From JAXHUA01 sp034189695 (lineage in GTDB: Bacteria; Chloroflexota; Dehalococcoidia; E44-bin15): 18,310 nt of DNA. The stretch is from positions 1 to 18,310 of the forward strand of contig JAXHUA010000178.1 of assembly GCA_034189695.1 (NCBI GenBank). Reading direction: 5' to 3'. A program made the translations under genes and the position numbers. Positions 15,773 through 18,310 of this stretch are shown piece after piece (the first letter of the stretch is position 1; each line of letters begins with the position of its first letter). The notes beneath the pieces are model-generated. The model searched no databases. It saw nothing but the letters and a program-made list of their open reading frames with translations, and was not told the DNA's origin.

Positions 15773-15828
15773 GCCCGCGCGGCCCGGTGGGAATCTGAAA
15801 AGAGGGGTGCCCCGGGCCCACCGGGCCG

Positions 15829-15837
15829 TGCTATAAT
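15829..15837 (+). promoter_or_regulatory. Extended -10 promoter of the WYL gene
   Basis: TGC-TATAAT: a perfect -10 hexamer with the TGn extension and no recognisable -35. The transcript would start near 15844, leaving a leader of about 20 bases before the ATG at 15865. A GC-rich palindromic stretch (CCCGGGCCCACCGGGCC) lies just upstream; the TGTCACA operator is not present at this promoter. Confidence 0.65.
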
Positions 15838-15864
15838 GTCGAGGGTTACGCGCGTCGGATACGA

Positions 15865-16875
15865 ATGGCTTACAAACGGGGCGACCTGAGCCGGTTCGAA
15901 CGACAGCTCAAGCTGATGCTGCTCCTGCACCAGGCGGTGCGGCCCATGACGGTCGATGAGCTGGCGAGCGACCTCGGCGTGAGCAAGCGGACGGTGTATC
16001 GTGACCTCAAGGCGCTCGAGTCGACCCACCTGGTCCCCATCACCGGGGACGGCGGGCGACGCATCGCTGAGGGGCACTTTTTGCCGCCCATACGGTTCGC
16101 CCTCCCCGAGGTGACGACCATCTTCCTCGCCGCCAGGCTGATGCTGGCCTACTCGCGCAAGCGCGACCCCAACATCGTCACCGCCTTCTCCAAGCTGAAC
16201 GCGGTGGTCCCGCCCGCGCTGCGAGAAGAGATACGGAAGACCATGGAGTGGCTCAAGAGTCAGCCGGCGGACGAGGGCTACCTCCACACGATGGCCACGC
16301 TCGCCGAGGCGTGGGCCACGCGCCGGCGGGTGCGCATCTGCTACCACGCGCTCGACGCTGAGGAGGCCACGGAGCGCGACATCGACCCCTACTTCATCGA
16401 GCCGGCCGCGGCGGGTCACTCGACCTACGTCATCGCGCTGTGCCACCGCCACGACGAGATACGCATGTTCAAGGTGGAGCGCATCACCGATATCCGGATG
16501 ACGACCGAGACCTACGAGGTGCCCGATGACTTCGACGCGAATGAGTTCCTCGCCCCGGCCATGGGGATCCTGGTAACCGAGGACGTGGAGACGGTCAGGC
16601 TGCGGTTCAGCCGGGAGGTGGCAAGGTTCGCGCGGGAGACCATCTGGCACCCGTCGCAGACTGTGGAGCGGCAGAATGACGGCTCGGCGATCGTGACGCT
16701 GCGGGTGGCGAACACCATCGAGCTACGGGCATGGGTGATGGGCTGGGGCGAGAAGGTGGCGGTGCTTGAGCCGGAGAGCCTGCGGCACGCCGTCATCGAG
16801 AGCGCCCAGGCGATGCTGGACCTGTACGGGGCATCGCAATGCACTTCATCCGGGCAGCTGCGGCTGGGCCTGTGA
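15865..16875 (+). CDS. WYL-domain transcriptional regulator (DeoR-type HTH)
   Basis: 336 aa. Residues 1-60 form a winged HTH (MTVDELASDLGVSKRTVYRDLKAL, about 29-52). Residues about 150-235 form the WYL domain: VRICYHALDAEEATERDIDPYFIEPAAAGHSTYVIALCHRHDEIRMFKVERI, in which the W-Y-L triad itself reads T-Y-V. A WCX-type C-terminal domain follows (about 240-325). Established knowledge: such regulators bind palindromes, sense nucleic acid or nucleotide ligands, and often control defence genes (for example BrxR and CapW). It is divergent from the ATPase and followed 60 bp later by the HicB-like gene; both of those promoters share an operator, so it is the obvious candidate to bind it. The ribosome site is weak; ATG 15865 was chosen from the promoter position. 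Confidence 0.9.
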   Translation: MAYKRGDLSRFERQLKLMLLLHQAVRPMTVDELASDLGVSKRTVYRDLKALESTHLVPITGDGGRRIAEGHFLPPIRFALPEVTTIFLAARLMLAYSRKRDPNIVTAFSKLNAVVPPALREEIRKTMEWLKSQPADEGYLHTMATLAEAWATRRRVRICYHALDAEEATERDIDPYFIEPAAAGHSTYVIALCHRHDEIRMFKVERITDIRMTTETYEVPDDFDANEFLAPAMGILVTEDVETVRLRFSREVARFARETIWHPSQTVERQNDGSAIVTLRVANTIELRAWVMGWGEKVAVLEPESLRHAVIESAQAMLDLYGASQCTSSGQLRLGL

Positions 16876-16905
16876 CAGAGGGTTGTCACAGGCAGGTGGT
16901 ATCCT
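16871..16905 (+). promoter_or_regulatory. Perfect operator palindrome plus extended -10 promoter for the HicB-like gene
   Basis: TGTGACA (16871-16877), GAGGGT, TGTCACA (16884-16890): a perfect 7-bp inverted repeat with a six-base centre, overlapping the WYL stop codon. Six bases later comes TGG-TATCCT (16897-16905), an extended -10, and then the ATG at 16936. A bound dimer would cover the -35 region, which fits repression or activation by the adjacent WYL regulator. Confidence 0.65.
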
Positions 16906-16935
16906 CTGACGTAGAGGCTCTTATGGGGGTGTGCC

Positions 16936-17523
16936 ATGACCGCTGAGAAGAAGGCCTATCGTGTGGTCCGCCGCTTCGACGTCAGCGTCGAGGAGTGCGG
17001 CGACGACAACGGCAGGTCCCTGGGCAAGCACTACGAGGCCCGGTGCCTGGAGCTCAGCGGCTGCACGGTACGCGCCGGTACCGAGTCCGAGGCTTTGCGC
17101 CGTATGATACATGCCATAGGCATCTGGACAGACCTGGCAGACCGCCAGCTCTACGACCAGGTACTCTACTTCGAAGAGGAAATAGAAATGAGAATGAGGG
17201 CAATGGGAACGGCGGGCGACGAGCTTGCCGGAGGAAATGGGAACGAGGGGACGAAGAAGCCGATCGTGCAGGTCACGTGGCTTGCCGCAGCGCACCAGGA
17301 GTATGACATCGCGGAGCAGGATGCAGCCGGGCTTCAGCCGGTGAAGATGGTGAGCTTCGGGCTCCTCATGGCGGAAAATGACGAGAGGCTCACCATCACC
17401 AGCCACATGGCCACGGACGTGTCCCCGTCGGGCGAGACACAGACAGAATACAGGGACACGCTGGTCATCCCGCGCCAGTCGGTCCTCGGCATGGAGGTGC
17501 TGGGCGAGCTGGAGGGGGGGTGA
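16936..17523 (+). CDS. HicB-like N-domain protein with unknown C-terminal domain
   Basis: 195 aa. Residues about 30-73 (HYEARCLELSGCTVRAGTES, then EALRRMIHAIGIW) follow the HicB antitoxin pattern: a strand, a Gly-Cys turn, then a Thr-x-x-EAL helix. A Gly/Asn-rich linker at about 92-107 leads to a second domain (108-190: PIVQVTWLAA, MVSFGLLMAENDERLTIT, YRDTLVIPRQSVLGMEVL), probably a small beta domain that I do not recognise. No HicA toxin is adjacent, so this is not a standard toxin-antitoxin pair. The gene has its own promoter with the shared operator. A homopolymeric GGGGGGG run precedes its stop. Confidence 0.65.
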   Translation: MTAEKKAYRVVRRFDVSVEECGDDNGRSLGKHYEARCLELSGCTVRAGTESEALRRMIHAIGIWTDLADRQLYDQVLYFEEEIEMRMRAMGTAGDELAGGNGNEGTKKPIVQVTWLAAAHQEYDIAEQDAAGLQPVKMVSFGLLMAENDERLTITSHMATDVSPSGETQTEYRDTLVIPRQSVLGMEVLGELEGG

Positions 17524-17699
17524 TGCTTCTCTTGAACCAGTCTGTCAGTTCATTCCACCTCGCTCGACGGCAAGGCCAGCAGGTCTTCGGTCTAGAGACC
17601 CAGCACCCTGCGGTCGGTCGCCTGCGCCAAGTCTGGTGGAATGACCGAGGGCGATATATGCTGCGCACAGGGGGTGTTGGAGACGATGCTAGAAGATAG
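17523..17699 (+). CDS. Possible small coupled protein, 58 aa
   Basis: The ATG overlaps the HicB-like stop (TGATG) and has GGAGGGGGG just upstream. The frame is open to TAG 17697-17699, overlapping the start of the McrB-like gene by 14 bp. The peptide (begins MLLLNQSVSSFHLARRQGQ; contains VWWNDRGRYMLRTGG) is basic and matches nothing I recognise. The tight junctions at both ends argue for a real gene; the short length and lack of motifs argue against. A 9-bp inverted repeat (CATTCCACC 17551-17559, GGTGGAATG 17635-17643) lies within it. Confidence 0.35.
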   Translation: MLLLNQSVSSFHLARRQGQQVFGLETQHPAVGRLRQVWWNDRGRYMLRTGGVGDDARR

Positions 17700-18310
17700 G
17701 CTTACCCAAGAGTTGCGGGAAACGTACGAGGAATTGCATAGGCAAGAGGAAATCCTGACGAGAGAGCGCCTGAAAAGCTGCTATGAACTGTTCCGAAGTC
17801 GGTTTGGGCCGGAGGTACTTGCCAACCTTGATGGGGAGGACCTGCTCAACCTCATGCACGCCCACGGGACTCGCGACAGCCTTGTGTACTGGCTTGAATT
17901 CAAAGACGACGAAGAGATGCCGGCACACTTCGGTAGCATAGCGGGTGGCAGCGCCCTGAAGTTCGGGATTTACCGCAATAGAGACACAGGCGCATGGATG
18001 ACCGGAAGCGCCCTGTCCCAGCAGGAGATCACGCTAGAAGAAGCGATTGAGAAAGCCAGAGTCCACCGAAACGAACTGTTGGCAGGGGCTAAGCTGCTCG
18101 ACAGTCTCGCTCCCGACGGCACCGACGAAGACTACAGGGCGCTGCAGGATACTATGAAGACTGCTGCGCCCACGGTCGGTGATACCTCGTGGGGACACAA
18201 GTATTTCAGCATGCTCTATCCCGAGAAGCTTCTGAGTTTGTGGCACGAATGTTACAGCGCCGGTATAGTTGTGGGTGAGTGTATTAGAAGACTGGTCAAC
18301 AGACAGAATT
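17686..18310 (+). CDS. McrB-like restriction protein, N-terminal part (runs off the window)
   Basis: 208 codons from an ATG at 17686 (AGGGGG about 11 bases upstream) and still open at the window end. The N-terminal ~45 residues are charged and coiled-coil-like. DSLVYWLEFKDDEEMPAHFG, then SIAGGSALKFGIYRNRDTGAWMTG (about 65-108) is the conserved N-terminal region of McrB-type AAA+ GTPases of modification-dependent restriction systems, and later LYPEKLLSLWHE (about 179-190) is typical of the same proteins. The NTPase motor would follow beyond the window. Composition is less GC-rich than the ATPase/WYL block and resembles the left island, suggesting a second piece of accessory DNA. Family assignment is from pattern memory. 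Confidence 0.65.
   Translation, partial: MLEDRLTQELRETYEELHRQEEILTRERLKSCYELFRSRFGPEVLANLDGEDLLNLMHAHGTRDSLVYWLEFKDDEEMPAHFGSIAGGSALKFGIYRNRDTGAWMTGSALSQQEITLEEAIEKARVHRNELLAGAKLLDSLAPDGTDEDYRALQDTMKTAAPTVGDTSWGHKYFSMLYPEKLLSLWHECYSAGIVVGECIRRLVNRQN

Noticed and set aside
14727..15836. 369-aa plus-strand frame
   Set aside because: Antisense shadow of the AAA+ ATPase, an effect of high-GC codon usage; it has no motifs and the ATPase motifs on the other strand are unmistakable.
15712..16650. 312-aa minus-strand frame
   Set aside because: Antisense shadow of the WYL regulator gene.

Overview
Bacterial chromosome segment, probably Chloroflexota and possibly Dehalococcoidia-like. This placement is an inference from the integrase style, the Pro/Thr-rich lipoprotein linker and the WYL regulator, not from a database match. 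The window opens with the 3' end of a 23S rRNA gene. Its first 40 bases are a fold-back (reverse-complement) copy of the adjoining rRNA and look like a contig-end artefact. An initiator tRNA-Met and a terminator follow; no 5S gene is visible.

Positions 588-1005 hold the wreck of a tyrosine-recombinase gene. Its N-terminal 23 codons and C-terminal 80 codons survive, separated by a 106-bp fragment of a small membrane-protein gene. The same 106 bp recur at 13752-13857 (5 mismatches) as the 3' half of an intact 65-aa membrane-protein gene. The two copies bracket about 12.8 kb of exclusively minus-strand accessory genes.

That bracketed region reads as a defence island. In transcription order (right to left) it has: a TPR-HEPN protein; a zinc-finger-containing alpha-type DNA methyltransferase of the HKWWARR/DUF1156-like kind; a ParB/Srx-like protein; an SNF2-type helicase; an overlapping DUF3883-type nuclease; a possible 69-aa ORF; an EVE/PUA-like modified-base reader; a lipoprotein; and an unknown 284-aa protein. 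The methyltransferase, ParB-like, helicase and nuclease set resembles a multi-subunit restriction-modification system related in logic to DISARM or type I systems, but lacks DrmA, DrmB, DrmC, HsdS and Pgl/BREX genes. I regard it as the best candidate for an undescribed system here.

Right of the island (13950-17520) the DNA is visibly more GC-rich. A CDC48-like AAA+ ATPase and a DnaJ-type zinc-ribbon microprotein (frameshifted at a seven-G run) are divergent from a WYL regulator, which is followed by a HicB-like protein. Two promoters, one for the ATPase and one for the HicB-like gene, share the same operator geometry: TGTGACA-N6-TGTCACA, six bases, then an extended -10. This suggests a WYL-controlled regulon. 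The window ends inside the N-terminal part of a McrB-like protein, so modification-dependent restriction functions occur on both sides.
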